Shown: positions 7,110-15,799 of the stretch, piece by piece | How positions within the stretch are numbered: the first letter of the stretch is position 1 | How the letters are laid out: each line of letters begins with the position of its first letter | Source of the DNA: Candidatus Acutalibacter pullistercoris | GTDB taxonomy: Bacteria > Bacillota > Clostridia > Oscillospirales > Acutalibacteraceae | DNA: 34,974 bases | Assembly (NCBI GenBank): GCA_019115285.1 | Contig: DXDU01000048.1 | Span: forward strand, 1-34,974 | Direction of reading: 5' to 3' | Translations under genes and position numbers: made by a program | Notes under the pieces: generated by a model | Seen by the model: the letters and a program-made list of their open reading frames with translations, nothing else | What the model was told of the DNA's origin: nothing | Databases searched by the model: none

Positions 7110-7970
7110 ATGGAATTTGTGATCGTCACCGGGCTTTCCGGAGCGGGGAAGACCCAGGTCCTCCACGCCATGGAGGATATGGGCTTTTTCTGCGTGGACA
7201 ACCTGCCCCCCGCCCTGATCCCCGTGTTTTACGACCTCTGCGTGAAGAGCGAGGACATTATGGGCCGGGTGGCGGTGGTCACCGACACCCGAGGGGGAGA
7301 GCTGTTCAAGTCCTTCTTCAAGGCCATGGAGGCGCTGAAGCGGGACAAGAAGTCCTATAAGATCCTGTTTTTGGACGCCTCGGACGCGGTGCTGGTGCGG
7401 CGGTTTAAAGAGACCAGGAGAAAGCACCCCCTGTCCGACGGGCTCAACGGCTCTTTGGAGAGCGCGGTGAAGCTGGAGCGGGAGATGCTCAAGCCCATGA
7501 AGGAGAGCTCGGACTATGTGATCGACACCTCTGGGGTGTCCCCGGCCCAGCTGCGGTCCCGCATCGCCCAGCTGTTCCTCACCCAGGCCAGCGACTCCCT
7601 GGCGGTGCACTGCATCAGTTTCGGCTTTAAGTTCGGCATCCCCATGGAGGCGGACCTGGTCTTCGACGTGCGCTGCCTGCCCAATCCCTTTTACGACGAG
7701 AAGCTCCGCCCCATGACGGGCCTGGACCTGCCGGTGAAGCGATACGTCATGGAGAAGGAGGAGACCAAGGGCTTTGTGGCCCGGTTCACCGATATGATCG
7801 ACTACCTGCTGCCCCTGTACGCCAAAGAGGGGAAGAGCCAGCTGGTCATCGCCGTGGGCTGCACCGGGGGACATCACCGGTCTGTGGCCCTGGCCCAGTA
7901 CATGCACGACCACCTGGCCGAACAGGGCGTGCGCTGCAGCGTCACCCACCGGGATATGCAGAAGTACTAG
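7110..7970 (+). CDS. rapZ: RapZ/YvcJ nucleotide-binding protein
   Basis: 286 residues, normal for the family. The N-terminal P-loop GLSGAGKT (8-15) and DNLPP (30-34) are followed by the C-terminal domain with GCTGGHHRS (about 250-258), a region that in E. coli RapZ binds glucosamine-6-phosphate and RNA. In Firmicutes YvcJ is an ATP/GTP-binding protein whose role is less clear. The start follows GGGAGGAGAGGGAA at good spacing. The gene sits between murB and a zeta-like kinase in the place where yvcK normally follows. Confidence 0.95.
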   Translation: MEFVIVTGLSGAGKTQVLHAMEDMGFFCVDNLPPALIPVFYDLCVKSEDIMGRVAVVTDTRGGELFKSFFKAMEALKRDKKSYKILFLDASDAVLVRRFKETRRKHPLSDGLNGSLESAVKLEREMLKPMKESSDYVIDTSGVSPAQLRSRIAQLFLTQASDSLAVHCISFGFKFGIPMEADLVFDVRCLPNPFYDEKLRPMTGLDLPVKRYVMEKEETKGFVARFTDMIDYLLPLYAKEGKSQLVIAVGCTGGHHRSVALAQYMHDHLAEQGVRCSVTHRDMQKY

Positions 7971-7988
7971 GGCAAAGGGGAGAGTTCC

Positions 7989-8498
7989 GTGAAACTGTAC
8001 ACCATCATCGGCGGTGTGGACGGCTGTGGTAAGTCCAGTCTGGCGGGGATCTTGCAAGCTGAACGCTTCGACCTGGGGACTGTCCTCGACGGGGATAGGC
8101 CCAGCACCATAGACGAATGCTTGGAGAAGGGCATCAGCTTCACCCAGGAAACCACCCTGTCCGGCGCGCGCACCGAGCGCACCATCCGCCGTGCCAAGGA
8201 GCGGGGCTACACCATCCGCCTGTATTACATCGGCCTGGACACGATGGAGGAAAGCCTGGGGCGCATCCGGAACCGGGTGGCCAAGGGCGGCCACGACATT
8301 CCCAAGGAGGACGTGGAGCGCCGCTTCCAAAGCCGCTTTGCGGACGTGCTGCGGGTGCTGCCTTACTGCGACGAAGCCCGGTTTTTCGACAACGACAACG
8401 GCTTTGTGGAGGTGGCGGAGTACCGCAACGGGGAGTTGATTCCCAGGGTATCCAACCCGCCCCGCTGGCTGCGGGAACTGCGGGACAACATGGCCTGA
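7989..8498 (+). CDS. Zeta-toxin-like P-loop kinase in the usual yvcK position
   Basis: 169 residues from GTG 7989, with AAAGGGGAG upstream. The P-loop is GGVDGCGKSS (8-17), followed by DGD (34-36), the zeta-type substrate-contact motif ETTLSG (54-59), arginine-rich helices, and a RNRVAKGGHDIPKEDVERR stretch (94-112) typical of the zeta toxin/COG4185 ATPase group. Zeta enzymes phosphorylate UDP-GlcNAc in epsilon-zeta systems. No epsilon-like antitoxin gene is adjacent, so it is more likely a housekeeping or orphan kinase than an active addiction module. The gaps to rapZ (18 bp) and whiA (23 bp) indicate co-transcription. The substrate is unknown; a link to amino-sugar nucleotides is inference from its neighbours. 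Confidence 0.75.
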   Translation: MKLYTIIGGVDGCGKSSLAGILQAERFDLGTVLDGDRPSTIDECLEKGISFTQETTLSGARTERTIRRAKERGYTIRLYYIGLDTMEESLGRIRNRVAKGGHDIPKEDVERRFQSRFADVLRVLPYCDEARFFDNDNGFVEVAEYRNGELIPRVSNPPRWLRELRDNMA

Positions 8499-8521
8499 AC
8501 CGGCCGGGAAGGAGAAACGCC

Positions 8522-9457
8522 ATGTCCTTTTCGTCGGACATTAAAAACGAGCTGTGCCGGGTGGAGTGGAAGCGCCGGGAGCACCTGCTGGCGGAGTGCT
8601 ACGGGGCCTGGCTGTTCTCCCGGTGCTTCCGCCTGCGGGAAGGGGCTTTCGTCACGGAGAACGGGGCGGTGGCCCGGCGGCTGCTGGAGCTGGCCGCCGC
8701 AGGGGTGGGAGTCTCTGGGGAGCTGACCTTCGGGGTGAGCCGGAGAAAGCGTACCGCCTACCGGGTGTTCCTTCCGGAGGAGGGGGGCAGGGCCCAGCTG
8801 CTGGAGGCCTTCGGCCACACCGGCCGGGAGCCCAGCCTCCGGCTGAACCGGGCCAACCTGGAAGAGCCCGGCTGCGGGGCGGCGTTTTTGCGGGGGGCGT
8901 TCCTCACCTGCGGCACCGCCACCGACCCCAACAAGGAGTACCACCTGGAGTACGCCGTGCCCCACAAGAACCTGGCCAACGACCTGTACACCCTGCTGTG
9001 CGAGGCCGAGGGCTTCCCCCTGACCCCGGCGGTTTCGGGGCGGAAGGGGGCCTATGTGGTGTATTTGAAGGAGAGCGGCCAGATCGAGGACGTCCTCACC
9101 TACCTGGGGGCCCCTGGGGCCGCTATGGAGCTGATGCAGGTGAAGATGTACAAAGAGGCCAAGAACAACATTAACCGGAAGACGAACTTCGAGACGGCCA
9201 ACATGGACAAGACCTACTCCGCCTCTGCCCGGCAGACCGCCGCCATCGCGGTGATCAGCGACACGGTGGGGCTGGGGTCCCTGCCGGAGAACCTGCGGGA
9301 GCTGGCCCAGCTGCGATTGGACGAGCCGGAGATGACCCTGCGGGAGCTGGGAGAGCGGCTGGGCATCAGCCGCAGCGGAGTGAACCACCGGCTGCAGCGG
9401 CTGCTGGAGCTGGGGGAGAAGATCCTCAAGGAAAAAGGGCTGGAGCAGATTTTGTGA
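8522..9457 (+). CDS. whiA: WhiA-type DNA-binding regulator
   Basis: 311 residues from ATG 8522, which follows GGAAGGAG; the frame stays open upstream inside the kinase gene but that part is not WhiA-like. The N-terminal half is a degenerate LAGLIDADG homing-endonuclease fold (FLRGAFLTCGTATDPNKEYH region, about 118-140). The C-terminus carries a helix-turn-helix, MTLRELGERLGISRSGVNHR (about 277-296). WhiA controls sporulation in Streptomyces and affects division and chromosome segregation in Bacillus. Its place after rapZ is conserved in Gram-positives even though yvcK is missing here. Confidence 0.95.
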   Translation: MSFSSDIKNELCRVEWKRREHLLAECYGAWLFSRCFRLREGAFVTENGAVARRLLELAAAGVGVSGELTFGVSRRKRTAYRVFLPEEGGRAQLLEAFGHTGREPSLRLNRANLEEPGCGAAFLRGAFLTCGTATDPNKEYHLEYAVPHKNLANDLYTLLCEAEGFPLTPAVSGRKGAYVVYLKESGQIEDVLTYLGAPGAAMELMQVKMYKEAKNNINRKTNFETANMDKTYSASARQTAAIAVISDTVGLGSLPENLRELAQLRLDEPEMTLRELGERLGISRSGVNHRLQRLLELGEKILKEKGLEQIL

Positions 9458-9497
9458 GAATACGGGCCCGGGGCGCACCCGGGGAAAGGAGACGGGA

Positions 9498-10022
9498 ATG
9501 AAGCTGGTCAAAGGAAGCCTGCGGGTGGAGGGAGACGGCAAGACAAAGGCCCTGGTGTACGGCGGGGCCCTGGCCATGGTCCTGGCCATCCTGGGCATGG
9601 GCTGGCTGCTGCTGACCCTGCTGGAGTCCGGCCCCCCGGAGGTGGGCACCGTGACGGTGACCAGCGCCGGGAAGGAAGTCACCCCCCTGGGGAACCAGAT
9701 CTACGTGACGGAGGACGGCCAGGTCACCGAGGGAAGGCGGCTGGTGCCCAGCGAGATCGGGGACCAGGCCCCCACCGTGGAGCTGGACCCCTCCATCACC
9801 GTGGGGTTTGAGGGCCGCTCCCAGAACGGCTCCTTTTACTTTACCATCTACGACCAGGCGGGGCGGGTGTACTCCGAGAAAAAGGCGGAGTTCCGGGCCC
9901 CCACGGAGACGGGAAAGTTCCTGGTGTGCGAGGAGACCTACTGGGGCAACGAGAAGAACAACATCGGCATGGAGTACTACTTCTGGATCCAGGTAGGGGA
10001 AGAGGACCTGACAAGCGGTTGA
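9498..10022 (+). CDS. Single-pass membrane protein of unknown function
   Basis: 174 residues; I do not recognise a family. A basic N-terminus (residues 1-18) is followed by one hydrophobic helix (about 19-42, YGGALAMVLAILGMGWLLLTL), which predicts a cytoplasmic N-terminus and an extracellular C-terminal domain of about 130 residues. That domain looks beta-rich (TVTVTSAGKEV, SFYFTIYDQAGRVYSE) and has a single cysteine. ATG 9498 follows GGGAAAGGAG. It lies 40 bp after whiA and before dnaE, and a possible terminator follows at 10055-10090. Strong codon bias and a good ribosome-binding site support a real gene. Confidence 0.75.
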   Translation: MKLVKGSLRVEGDGKTKALVYGGALAMVLAILGMGWLLLTLLESGPPEVGTVTVTSAGKEVTPLGNQIYVTEDGQVTEGRRLVPSEIGDQAPTVELDPSITVGFEGRSQNGSFYFTIYDQAGRVYSEKKAEFRAPTETGKFLVCEETYWGNEKNNIGMEYYFWIQVGEEDLTSG

Positions 10023-10054
10023 CATAATTCTTAGCTGTCCGCTGGCACGTTCCC

Positions 10055-10092
10055 ACGCCCCGGGGTGGGCGGCCGAGGGGCGTTCTTTCTTA
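10055..10092 (+). terminator. Possible terminator before dnaE
   Basis: Arms ACGCCCC (10055-10061) and GGGGCGT (10077-10083) are followed by TCTTTCTTAC. The loop is 15 bases and GC-rich. It may end or attenuate the hprK-whiA transcript ahead of dnaE. Confidence 0.4.
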
Positions 10093-10154
10093 CTCTGCCG
10101 GTGGCGGAGCGGATGCCAGTGCCCTGTGAATCGGCCGGAAAGGAGCGAACAAGG

Positions 10155-13100
10155 ATGAGCTTTGTACATCTGCACGTCCACACGGAGTACAGCCTGCTGG
10201 ACGGGGCCTGCCGGATCGGGCAGCTAATGGACCGGGTGAAGGCGCTGGGGCAGGAGGCTGTGGCCATCACCGACCACGGCTGCATGTACGGCGTGATAGA
10301 GTTTTACAAGGCCGCCAAAAAGGCTGGCATCAAGCCCATCATCGGCTGCGAGGTGTACGTGGCCAAGCGCACCAGGCTGGACAAAGTCCACGAGCTGGAC
10401 GGGGAAAACCGCCACCTGGTGCTGCTGTGCGAAAACGAAACCGGCTACCGGAACCTCACCGCCTTGGTGAGCAAGGCCTGGACCGAGGGCTTCTACAACC
10501 GGCCCCGGGTGGATTTCCAGCTGCTGGAGGAGCACCACCAGGGGTTGATCGCCCTGTCGGCCTGCGTGTCCGGGGAGGTGCCCCGGGCCCTGCTCCGGGG
10601 GGACTATGAGGGGGCCAAGGCCGCGGCCCTCAACTACCAGCGGATCTTCGGGGAGGGGAACTTTTATTTAGAGCTCCAGGACCACGGCCTGGATAACGAA
10701 CATTATGTAAACCCGAACCTCATCCGCATGTCCCGTGAGACGGGGATCCCTCTGGTGCTCACCAACGACTGCCACTACCTCAGCCGGGAGGATCAGGAGA
10801 TGCACCGGGTGCTGCTGTGCATCCAGACGGGGAAGACATTGGAAGAAGAGGGCGGCCTGGACTTCGGCTCGGGAGAGCTGTATGTGAAAAGCGAGGAGGA
10901 GATGCGGGCCCTGTTCCCCGAGGTGCCCCAGGCCGCGGACAACACGGTGCAGATCGCCCAGCGGTGCCAGGTGGAGTTCGAGTTTGGCAAGACAAAGCTC
11001 CCCCGGTTCACCACCCCAGACGGCAGCGGCAATGAGGAGTACTTCCGCCGGCTGTGCCGGGAGGGCCTTATCCGCCGGTATGGGGAGCACCCAGGGGAAG
11101 AATTGGAGCAGCGGTTGGAGTATGAGATCCGTACCATCTCTCAGATGGGTTATGTAAACTACTATCTCATCGTTTGGGACTTTGTGCGCTACGCCAAAAG
11201 CGTGGGCATCCCTGTGGGGCCGGGGCGGGGCTCCGGCGTGGGGAGCCTGGCGGCCTACTGCGTGGGCATTACCAATGTGGACCCCATCCGCTACGGGCTG
11301 ATCTTCGAGCGGTTTTTAAACCCCGAGCGGGTGAGCATGCCCGACTTCGATATAGACTTTTCCGACGAGCGCCGGGACGAGATCATCGACTATGTGGTGG
11401 AGAAGTACGGGGAGGACCACGTGGCCCAGATTGTCACCTTTGGCACCATGGCGGCCCGGGCGGCCCTGCGGGACGTGGGACGGGCCATGGCCCTGCCCTA
11501 CGGCGCCGTGGACCAGGTGGCCAAGCTGGTGCCCGGGGAGCTGAACATCACCCTGGACAAGGCGTTGGCGAAGTCCAAGGAGTTCCGGGAGAAGTACGAG
11601 ACCGACCAGCAGGCCCGGGGGCTCATCGACATGGCCCGGAAGGTGGAGGGCATGCCCCGCCACGCCTCCACCCACGCGGCGGGGGTGGTGATTACCGACC
11701 GGCCGGTGATGGACTATGTGCCCCTGGCCAAAAACGACGACGTGGTGGTGACCCAGTACACCATGACCGCCATCGAGGAGCTGGGGCTTTTGAAGATGGA
11801 CTTCCTGGGCCTTAGGAACTTGTCGGTGATCGACCACGCCCAGAAGCTCGCGGCCCGGCGGGACCCTGGGTTCGACGTGGAGAAGGTCCAGCAGGACGAC
11901 CCGGCGGTGTTCCAGATGCTGGGGCAGGGGCACTCCGTGGGGGTGTTCCAGTTCGAGTCTGCCGGAATGAAGCGGCTGCTCACCCAGGCAAAGCCCCGGA
12001 GCGTGGAGGACCTGACCGCCCTGGTGGCCCTGTACCGGCCGGGGCCCATGCAGTTCATCCCCACCTATTTGGAGAGCCGGGAGCACCCGGAGAAGGTAAA
12101 GTACCGCCATCCCTTGCTCCAGCCCATTCTGGAGCCCACCGCTGGGTGCATCCTCTACCAGGAGCAGGTGATGCAGATCTTCCGGGAGCTGGCGGGGTAC
12201 TCCCTGGGCCGGGCCGACATCGTCCGCCGGGCCATGGCGAAAAAGAAGCACGACGTGCTGGAAAAGGAGCGGGAGGTGTTCCTCCACGGGCTTGTGGGGG
12301 AGGACGGCTCTGTGGAGATCGAAGGCTGCCTGCGCCGGGGCGTGGACGAGCCCACGGCCCAGGCCCTGTTCCAGGAGATAGAGAGTTTTGCCAGCTACGC
12401 CTTTAACAAGTCCCACGCCGCGGCTTACGCGGTGCTGGCCTACCAGACGGCCTACCTCAAGTGCCACTACCCTAGGGAGTACATGGCCGCCCTGCTGTCC
12501 AGCGTGCTGGGGCAGGCGGAGAAGGTGGCGGAGTACATGGAGGAGTGCGCCCGGCTGGGGATCCAGGTGCTGCCCCCCCACGTCAACGACAGCGAGACGG
12601 GCTTTACCGTGGTGGTGGGGGGCATACGCTTCGGCCTGCTGGCGGTGAAGAACCTGGGCAAAGGGGTCATCGCCAGGATGGTGCAGGAGCGCCAGGGGGG
12701 AGGAGCGTTCACCTCCTTCTACAACTTCTGCAAGCGCATGGCCGGCCGGGACCTGAACCGCCGGGCTATCGAGAGCCTCATCAAGTGCGGGGCCCTGGAC
12801 GGCCTGGGCCACAACCGCCGGGAGATGCTCCTCTCCCTGGACACGGTGTTGGACCTGCTGGAGGAGGACAAGCGCCGGAACGTGGAGGGCCAGCTGGGCT
12901 TCTTCGACACGCCGGGGGAGGAGGGCCGGGAGGGGGAGCCGGAGCTGCCCCGGGCCGAGGACTTCCCCCACCTGGAAAAGCTGGCCATGGAGAAGGAAGT
13001 CACCGGGATGTACCTGACAGGCCACCCCATGGGAGCCTACGCCAGCCTTTACCAGATGGACGTGTACGCCAGGACGGACGACATCCTCCGCAGCGCCCAG

Positions 13101-13667
13101 GAAGAGGGGGAGCAGCTGTACCGGGACGGCCAGCGGGTTACGGTGCTGGCTATCGTCACCCAGGTGCGCACCAAGGTGACCAGAAGCGGCGGCACCATGG
13201 CGTTCCTCACCCTGGAGGACATGTACGGCTCTTTGACGGCCCTGGTGTTCCCCAAGGTGTGGGAGCAGGATCGGGAGCTGGTCCAGGAGGGGGCGGTGCT
13301 CCAGGCCCAGGGGAAGCTGAGCTTTACGGAGAACAAGGAGCCGGAGCTGCTGGCGGACAGCTTGTCCCCCGCCCCCAAAGAGGGGCAGCCCCTTCCCCGC
13401 CCCCACAGGGAGGGGAAGCCCGGGCTCTACCTGCGGCTGGATTCCAAGGAGGACCCCCGGTACCGGAAGGCATTGCAGTACACCGCCCTGTTCGACGAGG
13501 GGAGATTGAGCGAGCTGTACCTCACCTTCCGGGACAGCGGGAAGACCTTCCGGGCCCCGGCCAGGTGCAGGACCGCCGTAAACGGGCCCTTGCTCCGGGC
13601 CCTGGAGAAGCTTTTGGGCCGGGAAAACGTGGCCTTTGTGGGAGAGGGGCCCGGCTCAGGCGGGTGA
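10155..13667 (+). CDS. dnaE: DNA polymerase III subunit alpha
   Basis: 1170 residues from ATG 10155, after GGAAAGGAGCG; upstream in-frame codons lack such a site and the PHP domain begins right at this start. Residues about 1-270 form the PHP domain (HLHVHTEYSLLDG at 5-17). The polymerase palm carries PDFDIDF (396-402; Asp399 and Asp401) and KMDFLGL with the third Asp549. Helix-hairpin-helix sequence follows near 800-870, and an OB-fold near 990-1080 (VTVLAIVTQVRTK region). The order fits the DnaE family of Firmicutes, where DnaE extends primers alongside PolC. Synteny with pfkA downstream is common in Clostridia. Confidence 0.97.
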   Translation: MSFVHLHVHTEYSLLDGACRIGQLMDRVKALGQEAVAITDHGCMYGVIEFYKAAKKAGIKPIIGCEVYVAKRTRLDKVHELDGENRHLVLLCENETGYRNLTALVSKAWTEGFYNRPRVDFQLLEEHHQGLIALSACVSGEVPRALLRGDYEGAKAAALNYQRIFGEGNFYLELQDHGLDNEHYVNPNLIRMSRETGIPLVLTNDCHYLSREDQEMHRVLLCIQTGKTLEEEGGLDFGSGELYVKSEEEMRALFPEVPQAADNTVQIAQRCQVEFEFGKTKLPRFTTPDGSGNEEYFRRLCREGLIRRYGEHPGEELEQRLEYEIRTISQMGYVNYYLIVWDFVRYAKSVGIPVGPGRGSGVGSLAAYCVGITNVDPIRYGLIFERFLNPERVSMPDFDIDFSDERRDEIIDYVVEKYGEDHVAQIVTFGTMAARAALRDVGRAMALPYGAVDQVAKLVPGELNITLDKALAKSKEFREKYETDQQARGLIDMARKVEGMPRHASTHAAGVVITDRPVMDYVPLAKNDDVVVTQYTMTAIEELGLLKMDFLGLRNLSVIDHAQKLAARRDPGFDVEKVQQDDPAVFQMLGQGHSVGVFQFESAGMKRLLTQAKPRSVEDLTALVALYRPGPMQFIPTYLESREHPEKVKYRHPLLQPILEPTAGCILYQEQVMQIFRELAGYSLGRADIVRRAMAKKKHDVLEKEREVFLHGLVGEDGSVEIEGCLRRGVDEPTAQALFQEIESFASYAFNKSHAAAYAVLAYQTAYLKCHYPREYMAALLSSVLGQAEKVAEYMEECARLGIQVLPPHVNDSETGFTVVVGGIRFGLLAVKNLGKGVIARMVQERQGGGAFTSFYNFCKRMAGRDLNRRAIESLIKCGALDGLGHNRREMLLSLDTVLDLLEEDKRRNVEGQLGFFDTPGEEGREGEPELPRAEDFPHLEKLAMEKEVTGMYLTGHPMGAYASLYQMDVYARTDDILRSAQEEGEQLYRDGQRVTVLAIVTQVRTKVTRSGGTMAFLTLEDMYGSLTALVFPKVWEQDRELVQEGAVLQAQGKLSFTENKEPELLADSLSPAPKEGQPLPRPHREGKPGLYLRLDSKEDPRYRKALQYTALFDEGRLSELYLTFRDSGKTFRAPARCRTAVNGPLLRALEKLLGRENVAFVGEGPGSGG

Positions 13668-13726
13668 GCCAGCCGGGGAGAGGGCAGAAAATTGCCGGAA
13701 TGTTGTGTAAAATCTTCTTCTCCCCC

Positions 13727-13754
13727 TTGCCATTTGTCGGTTTTTTGCTATAAT
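13727..13754 (+). promoter_or_regulatory. Promoter of pfkA
   Basis: -35 TTGCCA (13727-13732), 16-bp spacer, -10 TATAAT (13749-13754). It lies about 66 bp upstream of the pfkA start and 60 bp after dnaE. Confidence 0.8.
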
Positions 13755-13819
13755 AAAGTGGAGATCAGATTTGACTCGGGCGGCATGCCGCTCCATTACA
13801 CAGCTTGGAGGAAGATGAC

Positions 13820-14788
13820 ATGGGTGCTAAAAGTATTGCAGTATTGACCAGCGGCGGCGACGCTCCTGGCATGAACGCTGCCGTCCGCGCAGTGGTCCGG
13901 GCCGGCATTGGGATGGGTATGAAGGTCTACGGCGTGATGCGTGGCTACAACGGCCTGCTCAACGGGGACCTGAAGGAGATGAACCTGCGCAGCGTGTCTG
14001 ATATCATGCAGCACGGCGGCACGGCTCTGTTCACCGCCCGCAGCCCCGAGTTCAACACCCCCGAGGGCGTGAAGAAGGCGGCGGACGTCTGCCGCGAGAA
14101 GGGCATCGACGGCGTGGTGGTCATCGGCGGCGACGGCTCTTTCCGGGGCGCCCGGGATCTGACCGGCCAGGGCATTCTCACCATCGGCGTGCCCGGCACC
14201 ATCGACAACGACATCGCCTGCACCGATTACACCATCGGTTACGATACGGCTCTCAACACCGCCATGGAGATGATCGACCGCATCCGCGACACCACCGAGT
14301 CTCACGACCGGTGCAGCGTGGTGGAGGTCATGGGCCGGCGCTGCGGCGACATCGCCCTGAACGTGGGCGTGGCCACCGGCGCTCTCACCACCCTGGTCCC
14401 CGAGGTCCCCTACGATTTCCAGCGGGACGTCATCGACCGGATCAAGCTGGCCCAGTCCACCGGCAAGCGGCATTACATCATCGTGGTGGCCGAGGGCGTG
14501 GGCCACACCCAGGAGCTCACCGAGCGCATCCAGAAGGAGACCGGCATCGAGAGCCGGGCCACCATTCTGGGCCACGTGCAGCGGGGCGGCGCTCCCACCC
14601 TGCGGGACCGCGTGGTGGCCAGCCGCATGGGCTACCACGCCGTGGAGCTGCTGAACAAGGGCATCGGCAACCGTGTGGTGGCCATGAAGGGCGAGGACAT
14701 TGTGGACTTCGACATCACCGAGGCCCTGGATATGCCCCGCACCTTTGACGAGAAGATGTACAAGGTCTCCGCGCTGCTGTCCATCTAA
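13820..14788 (+). CDS. pfkA: ATP-dependent 6-phosphofructokinase
   Basis: 322 residues, typical for bacterial PfkA, which converts fructose-6-phosphate to fructose-1,6-bisphosphate in glycolysis. It shows LTSGGDAPGMNAAVR (9-23), GGDGSFRGA (103-111) where Gly-Ser rather than Asp-Thr indicates ATP instead of pyrophosphate as donor, and PGTIDNDI (125-132) with the catalytic base Asp129. The ATG at 13820 has GGAGGAAG just upstream; a TTG at 13805 in frame is less likely. It has its own promoter and a strong terminator, so it is transcribed alone. Codon use with many GGC/CTG/CGC triplets suggests high expression. Confidence 0.97.
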   Translation: MGAKSIAVLTSGGDAPGMNAAVRAVVRAGIGMGMKVYGVMRGYNGLLNGDLKEMNLRSVSDIMQHGGTALFTARSPEFNTPEGVKKAADVCREKGIDGVVVIGGDGSFRGARDLTGQGILTIGVPGTIDNDIACTDYTIGYDTALNTAMEMIDRIRDTTESHDRCSVVEVMGRRCGDIALNVGVATGALTTLVPEVPYDFQRDVIDRIKLAQSTGKRHYIIVVAEGVGHTQELTERIQKETGIESRATILGHVQRGGAPTLRDRVVASRMGYHAVELLNKGIGNRVVAMKGEDIVDFDITEALDMPRTFDEKMYKVSALLSI

Positions 14789-14812
14789 AGAGAGTGTTCT
14801 AAATAAGAGAGA

Positions 14813-14842
14813 AAGCCTCCGCCTGCGGGCGGGGGCTTTTTT
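14813..14842 (+). terminator. Terminator of pfkA
   Basis: Stem GCCTCCGCC with GGCGGGGGC (one T-G pair), flanked by AA/TT, loop TGCG, followed by a T6 run. Confidence 0.9.
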
Positions 14843-14876
14843 GCGGGCCGGGGGATATTTCTCCCTGGGAAAGACG

Positions 14877-14905
14877 TTGCGCCGGGGGAGCGGGTGTGAT
14901 ATGAT
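14877..14905 (+). promoter_or_regulatory. Promoter of the N-acetyltransferase gene
   Basis: -35 TTGCGC (14877-14882), 17-bp spacer, -10 TATGAT (14900-14905), 42 bp before the start codon. Confidence 0.65.
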
Positions 14906-14947
14906 GAGGGGGAGAACAGCGGGGAGGACCCCGGGAAGGAGCCGCGT

Positions 14948-15718
14948 ATGCTGAGCAAGGAACAGTTGGCGCTGTATTTTCAGCGCATTGGATATGAGGG
15001 GACGCCGGACAGGACCAGCGCCACCCTGGGGGCCATCCAGGAGGCCCATTTGAACGCCATCCCCTACGAGAACCTGGACATTCTAAAAGGGGTGCCCCTG
15101 TCGTTGGAGGAGCGGGACCTGTTCGATAAAATGGTGGTGAGAAAGCGGGGCGGCTACTGCTTCGAGCAGAACGGCCTGCTGTACAGCGTCCTCATCAGCC
15201 TGGGGTTCCCGGTGACCCAGTACTGCGGGCGGTTTATCGACGGGGAGCCCCAGGTCATCCAGGAGCGCCGCCACCGGGTGCTCCGGGTAGAGGCGGAGGA
15301 CGGGGTGTTCATCTGCGACGTGGGGGTGTATGGGGAGTCCCCCAGAAAGCCCCTGCGTTTTGTGGAGGGAGAGGTGCAGACAGACGGCATCGCCCAGTAC
15401 AAGTACCTGCGGGACCCCTTTTACGGCTGGGTGGAGTGCCAGCGGGAGCAGGGCAAGGACTGGAAATGGGTGTACGGCTTTACAGAGGAGTTCTGGCGCA
15501 GCTACGATTTCGGCCAGCCCTCCTTCTTCTGCGAGAAGCACCCGGCCTCCCTGTTCAACACCTTCCGGAAGGTGGGGATCTTCCAGGGCAAGGCCAGCCT
15601 GACCTACCTCGACAACGTGTTCACCGTGTACCAGGAGGGGAAGATCCAGCGCCGGGAGACGGTGCCGGAGGATCAGGCGCCGGCCTATTTGGAGCGGTAT
15701 TTTGGACTGACAGAGTGA
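14948..15718 (+). CDS. Arylamine N-acetyltransferase
   Basis: 256 residues, close to the family's usual 260-280. It transfers acetyl from acetyl-CoA to arylamines or hydrazines. The Cys-His-Asp triad is visible: Cys71 in RGGYCFEQN, His109 in ERRHRVLRV and Asp124 in CDVGVYG; the last motif differs from the commoner DVGFG. The N-terminal YFQRIGYEG and NAIPYENLDI motifs are also family-typical. ATG 14948 follows GGAAGGAG. The gene has its own promoter and ends against a duplicated terminator/sfsA-tail region. The physiological substrate is unknown; xenobiotic aromatic amines are the classical substrates. Confidence 0.92.
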   Translation: MLSKEQLALYFQRIGYEGTPDRTSATLGAIQEAHLNAIPYENLDILKGVPLSLEERDLFDKMVVRKRGGYCFEQNGLLYSVLISLGFPVTQYCGRFIDGEPQVIQERRHRVLRVEAEDGVFICDVGVYGESPRKPLRFVEGEVQTDGIAQYKYLRDPFYGWVECQREQGKDWKWVYGFTEEFWRSYDFGQPSFFCEKHPASLFNTFRKVGIFQGKASLTYLDNVFTVYQEGKIQRRETVPEDQAPAYLERYFGLTE

Positions 15719-15729
15719 GAGGTAGGAAC

Positions 15730-15778
15730 AGCCCGGGGAAAGCGGCGACCGACGCGCCGCGGCCCGGGCTGTTTTGCT
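15730..15778 (+). terminator. Terminator after the N-acetyltransferase (repeat copy 1)
   Basis: Nested arms AGCCCGGG + GCGGCG and CGCCGC + CCCGGGCT, followed by GTTTTGC. It is part of the duplicated segment and has a second copy at 15912-15960. Confidence 0.75.
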
Positions 15779-15799
15779 GGGGGTGGGGGTTTCGAAGGG

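Noticed and set aside
7989-8498. Epsilon-zeta toxin-antitoxin module
   Set aside because: Only a zeta-like kinase is present. The neighbours on both sides are rapZ and whiA, with no room for an antitoxin gene.
8117-8521. N-terminal extension of whiA into the kinase gene
   Set aside because: The extended frame is not WhiA-like, and ATG 8522 has an ideal ribosome-binding site.
10019-10050. TTGACA just at the end of the small membrane protein gene as a dnaE promoter
   Set aside because: No acceptable -10 lies 16-18 bp downstream, and a terminator-like hairpin follows.
11316-13406. 696-codon open frame on the minus strand inside dnaE
   Set aside because: Composition is typical of an antisense shadow (rich in His, Leu, Val, Gln) and dnaE is fully supported on the plus strand.
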